Assembly (NCBI RefSeq): GCF_017894385.1
Contig: NZ_CP059560.1
Location: 2,728,001 to 2,792,000, forward strand
DNA: 64,000 bases
Direction: 5' to 3'
DNA from: Aromatoleum petrolei
GTDB taxonomy: Bacteria; Pseudomonadota; Gammaproteobacteria; Burkholderiales; Rhodocyclaceae
Shown here: positions 37,242-48,283 of the stretch, in pieces
How positions within the stretch are numbered: the first letter of the stretch is position 1
Layout of the letters: the number at the start of each line of letters is the position of its first letter
Position numbers and translations under genes: made by a program
The notes under the pieces: generated by a model
Told to the model about the DNA's origin: nothing
What the model saw: only the letters and a program-made list of their open reading frames with translations
Databases searched by the model: none

Positions 37242-38237
37242 ATGAACCTCCTCTGGCTCCAATCCGGTGGCTGCGGCGGCTGCACGATGTCGCTGCTGTG
37301 CCACGACTCACACGACCTCGTCGCGATGCTGCGCGACGCCGGTATCAACCTCCTGTGGCACCCCGCGCTGTCCGAACAGACCGGCGCCGAAACCGTCGCG
37401 TTGCTCGATGCCTGCGCCCGTGGCGACACTCCTGTCGACCTGCTGTGCATCGAAGGCGCCATGCTGCGCGGCCCGCAGGGCACGGGCCGCTTCCACATGC
37501 TCGCCGGCACCGGCCGGCCGATGATCGCCTGGGTCAAGGACCTCGCCGCCCGCGCGCGCTACACGCTGGCCATCGGCAGTTGCGCCGCGTGGGGCGGCAT
37601 CACCGCCGGAGGCATGAACCCGGCCGAAGCCTGCGGCCTGCAATACGACGGCGAAACCCGCGGCGGCCTCCTCGGTGCCGATTACCGCTCCGTCGCCGGC
37701 TGGCCCGTCATCAACGTCGCCGGCTGCCCGACCCACCCCGCCTGGGTCGTCGAAACCTTGCTCGGCCTCACCCTCGGCGAACTCGACCCCGATGGCCTCG
37801 ACGCCCTCGGCCGCCCGCGCTTCTACGCCGACCACCTCGTGCACCACGGCTGCAGCCGCAACGAATTCTACGAATTCAAGGCCAGCGCCGAGAAAGCCTC
37901 CGACCTCGGCTGCCTGATGGAAAACCTCGGCTGTATGGGCACCCAGGCCCACGCCGACTGCAACGTGCGGCCGTGGAACGGCGGCGGCTCGTGCATCACC
38001 GGCGGCTACGCCTGCATCGCCTGCACCGAGCCCGGCTTCGAGGAGCCCGGTCACCCCTTCGCCACCACCCCCAAGGTCGCCGGCATCCCCACCGGCCTGC
38101 CGTCCGACATGCCCAAGGCCTGGTTCGTCGCGCTCGCCGCGCTGTCGAAGTCCGCGACGCCCAAGCGCGTGCGCGACAACGCGCGCGTCGATCATCCGGT
38201 CGTCGCACCGGCGCTGCGCAAGGCAAGGCCGAAATGA
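37242..38237 (+). CDS. hoxB: Regulatory (H2-sensing) hydrogenase small subunit
   Basis: Start at the ATG at 37242 (MNLLWLQSGGCGGCTMS), giving 331 residues; there is no Tat signal or membrane anchor, as expected for a cytoplasmic sensor. The proximal cluster motif is GGCGGCTMS; further Cys/His cluster ligands are seen in HHGCSRNEFYEFK and CIACTEPGFE. With HoxC it forms the H2 sensor that controls HoxJ. The stop overlaps the hoxC start (ATGA). Confidence 0.93.
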   Translation: MNLLWLQSGGCGGCTMSLLCHDSHDLVAMLRDAGINLLWHPALSEQTGAETVALLDACARGDTPVDLLCIEGAMLRGPQGTGRFHMLAGTGRPMIAWVKDLAARARYTLAIGSCAAWGGITAGGMNPAEACGLQYDGETRGGLLGADYRSVAGWPVINVAGCPTHPAWVVETLLGLTLGELDPDGLDALGRPRFYADHLVHHGCSRNEFYEFKASAEKASDLGCLMENLGCMGTQAHADCNVRPWNGGGSCITGGYACIACTEPGFEEPGHPFATTPKVAGIPTGLPSDMPKAWFVALAALSKSATPKRVRDNARVDHPVVAPALRKARPK

Positions 38238-39688
38238 CGCGCCTCATCGTTGGCCCCTTCAACCGCGTCGAAGGCGACCTCGAAGTCACGCTCGACGTGC
38301 AGGACGGCCGCGTCGCCGCCGCACACGTGAATTCCCCGCTCTTCCGCGGCTTCGAGCAGATCCTGCTCGGCAAGGACCCGCGCGACGCGCTCGTCTTCGT
38401 GCCGCGCATCTGCGGCATCTGCTCGGTGTCGCAGTCCGCTGCCGCCGCCCGCGCGCTGGGCGACGCGATGGGCCTCGTGCCGCCGCCCAACGGCGAACTT
38501 GCCGCGAACCTGATCCTCGCCAACGAAAACCTCGCCGACCACTTCACCCACTTCTACCTCTTCTTCATGGCGGACTTCGCGCGCGACGCCTACGCCGGCC
38601 GGCCGTGGTTCGACGCCGCGCGCGCCCGCTTCAAGGCCGTCGAAGGCGCCGCGACCGCCGACGCGCTCCCGGCCCGCGCCGCCTTCCTGCAGATTCTCGG
38701 CATCCTCGCCGGCAAATGGCCGCACAGCCTCACGCTGCAGCCCGGCGGCTCGGCGCGCGGCCTCGGCGCGTCCGAGAAGATCCGCGTGCACGCGCTGCTG
38801 CGCCAGTTTCGCGGCTGGCTCGAACGCCAGCTCTTCGGCGACAGCCTCGAAGCCATAGCCGCGCTCGACTCGATCGCCGCGCTGGAGGCCTGGAAAGCCA
38901 CCCGCGCCCCCGCGGCGAGCGACTTCCGCCTCTTCCTCGAAATCGCCGACGCCCTCGCGCTCGACCGCCTCGGCCGCGCGACCGACCGCTTCCTCAGCTA
39001 CGGCAACTACCCGCTAGCCGGCTCCCCGCTCTTCGCTCGCGGCGTGTGGCACGCGCCCAGCGCCACGCTCGCGCCGGTCGCCCACACCGACGTCGCCGAA
39101 GACGCGAGCCACGCCTGGATGGCCGACCCCCACGCGCTGCACCCGTGGCAGGGCGATACGCGCGTCGACATCGAACGTGCCGGCGCTTACAGCTGGTGCA
39201 AGGCGCCGCGCCTCAACGGCGAAGTGGCGGAATGCGGCGCCCTCGCGCGCCAGGTCGTCGATGGCCATCCGCTGATCCGCGAGCTCGTCGCCGCGAGCGG
39301 CGGCAACGTCGCCAACCGCGTCATCGCGCGTCTGCTGGAATTCGCCCGCGTCGTGCCGGCGATGGAAAACTGGATCCGCGCGATCGAGCCCGGCGAAGCC
39401 TTCTGCCACCAAGGCCCCATGCCCGACGAGGCGCAGGGCGTGGGTCTGGTCGAGGCCGCGCGCGGTGCGCTCGGCCACTGGCTCGTCATCCGCCAGGGGC
39501 GCATCGCCAACTACCAGGTCGTCGCGCCCACCACCTGGAACTTCTCGCCGCGCGATGCCGCCGGCACCCCCGGCGCGCTCGAACAGGCCCTCGTCGGCAC
39601 GCCGGTCGGGGAGGGCGAGGCCGTGCCGCTGGCGGTGCAGCATGTCGTGCGCGCCTTCGACCCGTGCATGGTGTGCACGGTCCATTGA
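38234..39688 (+). CDS. hoxC: Regulatory (H2-sensing) hydrogenase large subunit
   Basis: 484 residues with the NiFe ligands RICGICSVSQ (near residue 58) and terminal DPCMVCTVH. The protein stops directly after the final histidine, so no C-terminal peptide needs removal by a protease; this is the hallmark of regulatory hydrogenases. N-terminus GPFNRVEGDLEVTLDV is typical. It presumably signals H2 presence to HoxJ. Confidence 0.94.
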   Translation: MTRLIVGPFNRVEGDLEVTLDVQDGRVAAAHVNSPLFRGFEQILLGKDPRDALVFVPRICGICSVSQSAAAARALGDAMGLVPPPNGELAANLILANENLADHFTHFYLFFMADFARDAYAGRPWFDAARARFKAVEGAATADALPARAAFLQILGILAGKWPHSLTLQPGGSARGLGASEKIRVHALLRQFRGWLERQLFGDSLEAIAALDSIAALEAWKATRAPAASDFRLFLEIADALALDRLGRATDRFLSYGNYPLAGSPLFARGVWHAPSATLAPVAHTDVAEDASHAWMADPHALHPWQGDTRVDIERAGAYSWCKAPRLNGEVAECGALARQVVDGHPLIRELVAASGGNVANRVIARLLEFARVVPAMENWIRAIEPGEAFCHQGPMPDEAQGVGLVEAARGALGHWLVIRQGRIANYQVVAPTTWNFSPRDAAGTPGALEQALVGTPVGEGEAVPLAVQHVVRAFDPCMVCTVH

Positions 39689-39704
39689 TCTCCAGTCCAA
39701 CGCC

Positions 39705-41087
<1,383 letters not shown>

Positions 41088-41168
41088 CGAGGGAGTTGTG
41101 GTGGCTGGCCTTGTTCGAAATCGACGAAGGTGGCGGAAGGGCCGCTCCGTCGCGATCATTCACATTGT

Positions 41169-43010
41169 TCAGCTTCGGTCGAATACCACCCTGACGCGCA
41201 CGTGTCCGTCGCTTTCGCGCCGCGTCGCGGTCATCGCCTTGACCACCGCTTCCGTGGACGCGCTTTCGAGGTCGAGAAGGTCCTCGAAATCACCGTCTGT
41301 CATGACCGGAAATTCCCCCGGTCGCATCGCGTCAAGTTCCAGCATGCGTTGCTCGAACGGCGTGAGCGCCTTGCCCCGCCTCTGCTTTTCCTTCACGAGC
41401 TTGAGTTTCTCGGACTTGTCGTACGCCGTCACCGGGCCTGCGAGGTAAAACGAGGCATGGGAGTCGTGGATGAAGCGGTCGAAGAATTCGGCCACGGCTT
41501 CCGGCACTTCGTTGTTTGCCCGTGCCTCTTCGGCAACTGCCGCATACAGCGGCGAGAGCGGTGGCGGAGTGGCCCCGCGGCGTTGCCGGAGTAATTCGGT
41601 CTGACGCTTGCGTTGCATCACTTGCTGCATATCGCGCTGGAAATCGCGTTCACTGGCGCGAAGATCCTCGCTGTCCTGCGCGTTCGCCTGCCGGACGCTC
41701 ATGAGCTCTTCAAAGTGCGGTGCAACCTTCAGGCGCCACCGCCAATAGAGGCGCATGTGCTTGAAGAGCAGATCCTCCACGGAGGCGGACGAGGCTTTCG
41801 ACCACGTGGCGTATTCGCGGAAACTTTGGGCAAGTTCCGGCGCAACTTGAAGATCGCCGATTACCTCGTCAAGGGTCTGGTGCGCTAATTCGCTCGGGCC
41901 CAATAGAGGTACTCCGGCCTTACGGGCCTCCGCATACATATTCGCTAGCGCTATTTGGGAGGCTAGTCGGTCACGGCCTCCCAGGGACTTTCCCTGGTCG
42001 CCGGGTGCGTAGCCGCCCCCGACGTCCGAGTGGGCGCCGGGGTAGACGATTTCTTGACAATTGGAGGGATAGGTCGTGCCTCGGCGAACGGAGGAGAGCG
42101 GGAAGGACTTGCGGATTTCGTGGGCTGCCACGTAGTGCACGCAGCGTTCGATTTGGGCACGAATATCTAACGTTCCGTCTGCCCAGCCCATCAGACCATC
42201 GACGAGATCGAAGCTGCCGGGGCTGCCGACCAAGGGTGTCGAATCGGCAAATCCGACTGATGCGACCGTGTCGAACAGTCCAAGAAACTGAAACCGGATG
42301 GGGATTCCGATGAACTGCAATCCCTGCCCGCCCTCGCTGCAAAGATCAACGATCCAGTTGCAGAAGGTACGCGCCTCTGCTGCGCCGCGTGAGAACCCGA
42401 ACACGGACACATTGACCGCGTTGACGGCGGGGCGGCGGCCTTGGATTGCCGAACTTAGGCGCTTAGACAGGCCGTCGAAGAATCCTCGTCTGCGACTTGT
42501 AGGGAGCGTCAGCGTTCCCTTTGTGGCGAGGAAGCTCGGTCCATTGATATATCGACTTGCCTCGGCGTCCGTTACGAGCGGGCGACCGTCGGATGCTGTT
42601 GCTCGATGAATGGCATTGTATAGCTGGATCATCGCCCAATAGATGCGAGCCTCGCCGCCGTAGGCCATAGCTTTCCCGTCGGCCGATTCCGTCATCTCAC
42701 CGATTTGCTCGAACGGCGTGCCGACACCTGGCATGTAGTTCTTGAAGTACCCGTTCTTCGCGTCGTCCCGAAACGCGTCGTGCAACACGACCACATTGGA
42801 GTGGCTGCGTTTGACAGGATCCGGGATGTCTTCCTGATCCCGCTTTTTATTGTTGTTGGTGCCATCGAAGAACGTCCCGACCCAGATCGGTCGCGAGCAG
42901 TCTGGTTGGTTGGCTCTCAAATCGCTGCCGAATCTCGCGGTTCGCCCGACGAGCTCTCTGGTCGTGAGCTTCAGAGCAGGAATATGCGCGCTGGGAGTGC
43001 TTGCAGTCAT
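41169..43010 (-). CDS. Type VI secretion phospholipase effector, Tle1/DUF2235 family
   Basis: Start at the ATG at 43010 (MTASTPSAH); 613 residues. An alpha/beta-hydrolase of the Tle1 family: FDGTNNN near residue 48, nucleophile elbow GFSRG (205-209, Ser207), and the YPGAHSDVGGGY motif near 330 providing the catalytic acid. The C-terminal third is helical and basic. It would attack phospholipids of target bacteria. It begins with an ATGA overlap after the immunity gene. Confidence 0.88.
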   Translation of the reverse strand: MTASTPSAHIPALKLTTRELVGRTARFGSDLRANQPDCSRPIWVGTFFDGTNNNKKRDQEDIPDPVKRSHSNVVVLHDAFRDDAKNGYFKNYMPGVGTPFEQIGEMTESADGKAMAYGGEARIYWAMIQLYNAIHRATASDGRPLVTDAEASRYINGPSFLATKGTLTLPTSRRRGFFDGLSKRLSSAIQGRRPAVNAVNVSVFGFSRGAAEARTFCNWIVDLCSEGGQGLQFIGIPIRFQFLGLFDTVASVGFADSTPLVGSPGSFDLVDGLMGWADGTLDIRAQIERCVHYVAAHEIRKSFPLSSVRRGTTYPSNCQEIVYPGAHSDVGGGYAPGDQGKSLGGRDRLASQIALANMYAEARKAGVPLLGPSELAHQTLDEVIGDLQVAPELAQSFREYATWSKASSASVEDLLFKHMRLYWRWRLKVAPHFEELMSVRQANAQDSEDLRASERDFQRDMQQVMQRKRQTELLRQRRGATPPPLSPLYAAVAEEARANNEVPEAVAEFFDRFIHDSHASFYLAGPVTAYDKSEKLKLVKEKQRRGKALTPFEQRMLELDAMRPGEFPVMTDGDFEDLLDLESASTEAVVKAMTATRRESDGHVRVRVVFDRS

Positions 43011-43546
43011 CGTGTGAGCAGCGATTGCGCTTCTGTGGTGGTCATGGGACGAGGTCCGCCAAGATGGGACGGATGTTCGTCCGCCCATGGATCTTCGTCT
43101 CGTACATAGATCTTGACGTCGTCGTCCGGCAGGAACATCACCTGAACTCTGCCGGGCGTTTCATACGGCTCGATAGGGATCGTCTTCTTGAAACTCTTCT
43201 TCGGCCACTTGCCCGCATTCTCTATCGTGCACTGAGGCGAGCGCGGGATGCCGCAATCGCTCCGACGCCACTCAAGCGTAACCGTGAGACCGGGCCGCCA
43301 CTTCTTTGGTACCGAGACGCAGCATACGGCGCCGCCGCCCGCCCCGACGCCGACATTGCTGCCCCACGTTCCGTCCAGGTGGAACTCCTGGATCCCTTCG
43401 TTGCTGTAGTTGTAAGCGGATAAGCCGCTCGGGCTGAATGCGTCGTCACGGGCGTTGTGCGTGGCAACGTCGCAGCCGGTGAGGGCGAACGCCAGGAGTC
43501 CGACCAGGAGCGTCTGTCGGAAGAGGTCTGAGAGTCGTCTCGTCAA
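43007..43546 (-). CDS. DUF3304 lipoprotein, predicted Tle1 immunity protein
   Basis: 179 residues with a lipoprotein signal (lipobox LTGC, Cys25). The mature part is beta-rich with conserved NYSNEGIQEFHLDG and GAGGGAVCCVSVPKKW, typical of DUF3304 proteins found next to Tle1 effectors. Periplasmic, membrane-anchored location fits protection against a phospholipase injected into the periplasm. It is coupled to the effector gene. Confidence 0.83.
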   Translation of the reverse strand: MTRRLSDLFRQTLLVGLLAFALTGCDVATHNARDDAFSPSGLSAYNYSNEGIQEFHLDGTWGSNVGVGAGGGAVCCVSVPKKWRPGLTVTLEWRRSDCGIPRSPQCTIENAGKWPKKSFKKTIPIEPYETPGRVQVMFLPDDDVKIYVRDEDPWADEHPSHLGGPRPMTTTEAQSLLTR

Positions 43547-43601
43547 GGTGTTTGTCCTATCGATAAGTCGTTAATTGGAGGGGCATTGTCCTGATGTCAA
43601 T

Positions 43602-44549
43602 TCAATAGTGGGCAGTAGCCGGGTCCGAATTCATCGTCTCGATCTCGTTCCACTGCTCGTCGGTCCACCGCATTACTGCATCGCGGAAGCGGAGTTCGCC
43701 GCTGCGCGTTGCGGCCCAGATTCCCGCGAGACTCTCGAGCTCGTGAAACTGCTCGGAAGTGCTCCAGGCTATGGTCACGAACTGCAGTTGATCCGGCGTG
43801 TCGTCAATTCCATATCGCCGTGCAGTCTGCAAGAGCGACGCCAGGCGGGCATGTATCGTCGAGGGCGCTCGCGCGGGGATGATCTCGGGGGAGATTTCGC
43901 GCAGCAGCCCGAACAGAATGTCGGGTTCGGCTGCCTGCATCAGGGCAGTGAATTGATCGTCGCTCAGGGAGAGTGCCGTTCGCGTTTCGCGGCTGCCCAT
44001 GTTCGCCTCGGCGAGGTACTGCGCTTCGAGATGGCCGTCACGACCGATCCAAGCCCAGCGACGCACCGTCTGGGCCACCCGGCTGCGCTGGCTGTGATCG
44101 AGCACGCGGAGCACGCCCGGCAGCACGCGCGTATCGGTGAATCGGCAATACAGCTGGAGGCCGTCCGGGGTTTCCACGCACGCGAGTGTTGCCAACTGCT
44201 CGCGCCGGGGTTCGCAATCGTCGGTTTTCAGTTCGAGGAACGACAATGCCGGCAGGGTGTTGGCCATCGCAAGCAGACTCTCGGTGATCCGCTCCGAATC
44301 TCCGATTATGGGAATCAGGCGCGGGCCGATTTCCTCATAGGCGGCGTAACGGGTGCCATCCAGCAGGGCGAAGGTCGGCGACGCCAATCGCTCGATCGTA
44401 CGCAGCGCCGTTGCACCCAGGATGCTCAGGTCAGCGAGTGCCCACAGTTGGAAGCCGGATGGGCACGGCGCGGAAAGCCAGGCGCTTAATGCTGCTGCAA
44501 GCTCGGCTTGATGGGGATTCTGCAGGTAGGTCGGCATTGAGTCGATCAC
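43602..44549 (-). CDS. DUF4123 effector-loading adaptor (Tap/Tec family)
   Basis: 315 residues with GTG start at 44549 overlapping the vgrG stop (GTGA); an ATG at 44537 is the alternative. The N-terminal ~130 residues (LWALADLSILGATALRTIERL, YAAYEEIGPRLIPI) fit DUF4123, which loads a specific toxin onto its VgrG spike. It sits between vgrG and the immunity/effector pair, the standard order for a Tle1 cassette. Confidence 0.83.
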   Translation of the reverse strand: MIDSMPTYLQNPHQAELAAALSAWLSAPCPSGFQLWALADLSILGATALRTIERLASPTFALLDGTRYAAYEEIGPRLIPIIGDSERITESLLAMANTLPALSFLELKTDDCEPRREQLATLACVETPDGLQLYCRFTDTRVLPGVLRVLDHSQRSRVAQTVRRWAWIGRDGHLEAQYLAEANMGSRETRTALSLSDDQFTALMQAAEPDILFGLLREISPEIIPARAPSTIHARLASLLQTARRYGIDDTPDQLQFVTIAWSTSEQFHELESLAGIWAATRSGELRFRDAVMRWTDEQWNEIETMNSDPATAHY

Positions 44550-47458
44550 TGCGCGGTGGCGAACGGTGATCCGGATCGCACGGCTCCGAGCAGGCATTCC
44601 TTGCATACACTCTGCGGGAACAGCGGCAAACCGTATTCCTCCCGCACAGGCCCGCTGAAACTCTTCTTCGACGCATGCACCGTGATCGTCCCCGGGCACG
44701 CCACAGTGATGCCGCCGTCGATCGTGATGCTCGCGCCGCCTTCCACGCTCAGCACGATCTTCTTCGCCGCGGCGAAGTCGATGTTTGCGCCGGCGCTGAC
44801 GAGCTTCAACTCGTCGCGGGCGAGGAGTTTCAGTTCGTCGCTTTGCGCCTGCAACGCGATGTCGCCCTTGGCGGCGATGAGGCCGATGCCGGTGTGGTCG
44901 TCGCCGGGCCGGATGGCGCCGGCGACAAGGCCGATCGCCTGGCCGGCATGGATGCGCGCGGCTCCGGCCACTGCGAGGTTCGTGTCGGCGCCGCTCATGA
45001 GGGTGGCCGTGTCGCCGGCGGCGATCTGCACGCTCTGGCCGGCGACGAGGCCGATGCCGGCACGGGCGGCCTGAAGGATCGCGGGAGCGGCGAGGTGGGG
45101 GACGCGTTGGCCGGTGACGGTGGTGTTGCCGGCGTCTGCGTCGGCGGTGGCCTCGGCCGGATCGCGCGCCGAGACCATGCCGGCGGCGATCCGGCTCAGC
45201 GCCTCGAGGGGCGGGTGGTCCGGGTCGGCGGCGCTAGCGCGGGCCGCGGTGCTGCCGATAGCGGCGGCGAGCTTCACGGTCTGGTGTGTCGCGGCGGCGC
45301 GCGACAGGGTGTCGGCGAGCGTGCAGGCCTGTTTCAGCAGCGCCATGCCGGGCGCAAGGTCGCCGGCCGGTTCGCCCGTGTGGCGGGCGGGCCAGGTGCT
45401 CATGACGATGCCGCGGCCGGCGCGCAGCGCCCCCCAGGCGTCGGTGCGCAGTTCGGCGCCGCTGCCACGGAAGGATCCGCGGTAGTTGCCGGCCTGGTGG
45501 ATGAGGTGGCCGAGGTTGAGCTCCGAGGCATGCTGCGTGCTCTTGAGCTGCACGCGCAACTGCTGGTCGCTGTCGTCGAAGACGAGCTGGTTGTGACCGG
45601 CATTGGGTCCGTGGGCGCCGAATTCCTTGCTCTTGAAGCCGCTCAGGGCATCCGGGTGGCGGTGGCTCGACGCGGCCGCGCCGTGCCAGGCGGGACTGTT
45701 GCCCCCCGTAGCGTGGGCAACGAGGTTGCCCTGTCCTGCGGGGCGGTGGTCGGTCGCGGCGTCGAATACGGCGGTGTCGGAAGCCGGCCCGGTGCGTCCG
45801 CCCGGAGTGGGCACGATTCCGCCTTCGCCACGCCCGTTGTAGAGGGCGCCGAGCACGACGGGGCGGTCGATGTCGCCGCCGAGGAAGCTCACCAACACTT
45901 CTTGGCCGATGCGCGGCAGCCACTGCCAGCCCATGCCCGCGCCGGCCTGGCGGCTGGCGACGCGCACCCAGCAGCTCGAGCGGTCGTCCAGGGTGTCCCC
46001 CGCCTGCCAGTGAAAGCGCACCTTGATGCGCCCCAGCGCATCGCACCACAGCTCGTCGGCGCCGTTCGGCACCGTTTCGCCCTGCGGGCCGACGACGATG
46101 GCGCTCATCGGGCCGGGGGCTGTGGGCCGCGGGTTGATGCGCAGGCCGGTGTCGTCCGCGAGTGCCGGGCGCCACGGCCGCTCGGCGCGTAGCGCGTCGA
46201 AGGCGTTGCCATAGCCGCGGCTGCGCGCGAGGTCGATGAGGGCGGGGGGGAGTTCCGACGGAGCCTTGACCGGCTCGAGCGTGTCGCCAGTGGCGAGCGC
46301 CGCGTCCTCTTCGGCTGCATCGCCTTGTGCGAGCCGCGCCGCGATCGCGTCGATGCGCTCGGCGTCGAGGTTGTTGATGCCGACGTGCAGGACGTCGAGC
46401 ACGGCGTAGCGTTCGCCGTCGGGGGCGGGCGGTGCCGCCGGGTCGAGCGGCAACCCGCTTACCGCGACGAAGCTGCCAGGGCGCAGGCTGCGCACGGTGC
46501 TGCGGCCGAGGCAGGTGCTCGCGCGCGCTTCGAACGCTTCCATCGCGAGGCGCTGGTAGCGCTCGGCCTCGGCCACGCTCGCGTGGGCGTACTGGCCGGC
46601 GTAGTCGTAGTGTTCGAGCGGCGGCAGGTCCGCGCTGCCGACGCAGTGCGCCGTCGGCACGCTCGCCGCGATCGAGCGCTTGGCGCGGTAGTCGTAGCCG
46701 AGCACGGTGCCGAGGGTGGGCGCGAGGCGGTGCTGCGCGCCGAAGGCGACGATGCTGTCCTGGTCTTCCTGCGAATCCGCGCGGTGGAAGCGGATGCCGC
46801 GACCGCCGAGCGCATTCGCCGAGAGGGGGTCTTCCGGGAAGCGTGTGCTGTCGGCGAAGAGGCGCATGCGGTGGCGCGCGGGGGCGTCCGCATCTTCCTC
46901 GATGCACCAGCCCAGGCCCTCCTCGGCGAGCAGGCGCGACACGAAGGCGTAGTCGGATTCGCGGTACTGCACGCAGTAGCTGCGCGGGCGGGCGCTCGCG
47001 AGGAAAGGGGCGACGTCCTCGTGCCAGTGCCACGCGGCGTGTTCGCGGTAATCGGCGAACACGGCGTCGAGGATCTCGGGCACGGATTTGTCTTGGAACA
47101 CGCAGTTGTGGCGGCCGCGCGTGAGCAGCCAGGTCCACGGCACCACGGTGAGCCGATAGCGGCTCCAGCCGCCGTCGCTGCCGATATGCGCCGCGGCCCG
47201 CACGAGGCCCGAGCGTTCGCTGCGGCTGCCGTCGGAGAGCGCGGTGCGCAGCGTCATCGCCTGCCCGAGCAGGGGCTCGAGGGCGAGGAAGGCATCCTGC
47301 GACAGGGTGTCGATGTGGAACTCGAAGCCGCCCGACAGGCTTTCGCGCCCTCGCCACGCTTCGACCGCGAGCGGCGGGCCGTCCGTGTGCCAGTGCAGGT
47401 CGTACAGGCGGGAGTGGGCGGCGAGCGGGGAGATCATCGGGAAAGCAGGCGCGGCCAC
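44546..47458 (-). CDS. vgrG: Type VI secretion spike protein VgrG
   Basis: 970 residues. The gp27-like base spans ~1-390 (HIDTLSQDAFLALEPLLGQ), the gp5-like OB fold and needle ~400-600 (GRIKVRFHW, SSCWVRVASRQAGAGMGW, PRIGQEVLVSFLGGDIDRP) and DUF2345 ~630-900. The C-terminal tail is LFPQSVCKECLLGA, a type common before DUF4123 partners. Spike and probable carrier of the Tle1 effector. No other T6SS structural gene is in the window, so the apparatus must be elsewhere. Confidence 0.93.
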   Translation of the reverse strand: MAAPAFPMISPLAAHSRLYDLHWHTDGPPLAVEAWRGRESLSGGFEFHIDTLSQDAFLALEPLLGQAMTLRTALSDGSRSERSGLVRAAAHIGSDGGWSRYRLTVVPWTWLLTRGRHNCVFQDKSVPEILDAVFADYREHAAWHWHEDVAPFLASARPRSYCVQYRESDYAFVSRLLAEEGLGWCIEEDADAPARHRMRLFADSTRFPEDPLSANALGGRGIRFHRADSQEDQDSIVAFGAQHRLAPTLGTVLGYDYRAKRSIAASVPTAHCVGSADLPPLEHYDYAGQYAHASVAEAERYQRLAMEAFEARASTCLGRSTVRSLRPGSFVAVSGLPLDPAAPPAPDGERYAVLDVLHVGINNLDAERIDAIAARLAQGDAAEEDAALATGDTLEPVKAPSELPPALIDLARSRGYGNAFDALRAERPWRPALADDTGLRINPRPTAPGPMSAIVVGPQGETVPNGADELWCDALGRIKVRFHWQAGDTLDDRSSCWVRVASRQAGAGMGWQWLPRIGQEVLVSFLGGDIDRPVVLGALYNGRGEGGIVPTPGGRTGPASDTAVFDAATDHRPAGQGNLVAHATGGNSPAWHGAAASSHRHPDALSGFKSKEFGAHGPNAGHNQLVFDDSDQQLRVQLKSTQHASELNLGHLIHQAGNYRGSFRGSGAELRTDAWGALRAGRGIVMSTWPARHTGEPAGDLAPGMALLKQACTLADTLSRAAATHQTVKLAAAIGSTAARASAADPDHPPLEALSRIAAGMVSARDPAEATADADAGNTTVTGQRVPHLAAPAILQAARAGIGLVAGQSVQIAAGDTATLMSGADTNLAVAGAARIHAGQAIGLVAGAIRPGDDHTGIGLIAAKGDIALQAQSDELKLLARDELKLVSAGANIDFAAAKKIVLSVEGGASITIDGGITVACPGTITVHASKKSFSGPVREEYGLPLFPQSVCKECLLGAVRSGSPFATAQ

Positions 47459-47668
47459 CGCTTAAGGCAAGCGTGGCCCAAGGGTCAAGAAAGACCGATA
47501 GCATATCACGCGCATCCCCCTGAAAATGTCAATGGCAATATCAGGGCGTGCGGCGCGGCGTCTCCGCAGGTTTCGCGGGACGGTTGTCGCGGAGGATTTT
47601 CCTTGCATGCGCGCCGGCCAGCGGCAAGACTGCTGCGACCCGACAGAGCAGTCCAAGGAGAACAACAC

Positions 47669-48274
47669 ATGAACAAGCGCGCCTTTCTTCGCGCCGCAGC
47701 GGGTGCCGCCGCACTGCCGCTCGTCGCGCGCGCCGAGGCGGCTCCTGCCCCGGCCGCGGGGCCCGTCATGCTGACCGTCTCGGGCGGTATCGCGCATCCG
47801 AACCGCGGTCCGCTCGATTCCGCCCTCGATCAGCTGATGCACAAGCAGGGCCTGGCCTTCACCAGGGCGCGGACCTTTACCTTCGCGGACCTGGTCGCAC
47901 TGCCCGCGGTGGAGATCAGGCCGACGCTCGAATACGACGCCAGGCCACATGCACTGCGCGGGCCCGCATTCGACAGCGTGCTGGAGGCGGCCGGTGCGCC
48001 GGTCGCGGACGATGCGCCGCTGGTGCTGGCTGCGTTCGACGGCTACCGGGTGGAGCTCAAGCGGGCCGATGCCCGGGAGCTCGGCTTCATTGTCGCCACC
48101 CATATCGACGGATCGCCCTTGCCGCTGGGCGGCCTTGGCCCCCTGTGGGCCGTCTTCGACGCGGACCGGATCCCGGCACTGGCGGCGAAACCGCTCAACG
48201 AACGTTTTGCCGCCTGCCCGTGGGGGCTGTATTCGATGCACCTGCCGGGAGGTGCCCCCTCGTCCACGGTGTGA
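47669..48274 (+). CDS. Secreted molybdopterin-oxidoreductase-like protein
   Basis: 201 residues: signal peptide (MNKRAFLRAAAGAAALPLVARAEA), then a compact fragment of the oxidoreductase molybdopterin domain (FTFADLVALPAVEI, LVLAAFDGYRVEL, GGLGPLWAVFDAD). The cofactor-binding cysteine expected in sulfite-oxidase proteins is not visible; the only Cys is near the C-terminus (AACPWGLYSM). It is probably non-catalytic or a partner protein. Ribosome site AAGGAG lies upstream. Next to a MOSC gene, which also relates to molybdenum-cofactor chemistry. Confidence 0.7.
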   Translation: MNKRAFLRAAAGAAALPLVARAEAAPAPAAGPVMLTVSGGIAHPNRGPLDSALDQLMHKQGLAFTRARTFTFADLVALPAVEIRPTLEYDARPHALRGPAFDSVLEAAGAPVADDAPLVLAAFDGYRVELKRADARELGFIVATHIDGSPLPLGGLGPLWAVFDADRIPALAAKPLNERFAACPWGLYSMHLPGGAPSSTV

Positions 48275-48283
48275 GCGGGGCCT

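Noticed and set aside
44675..46192. A 505-codon plus-strand open frame inside vgrG
   Set aside because: Its residues are Gly/Ala/Arg/Val-rich shadow translation, while the minus-strand frame has clear VgrG motifs throughout.
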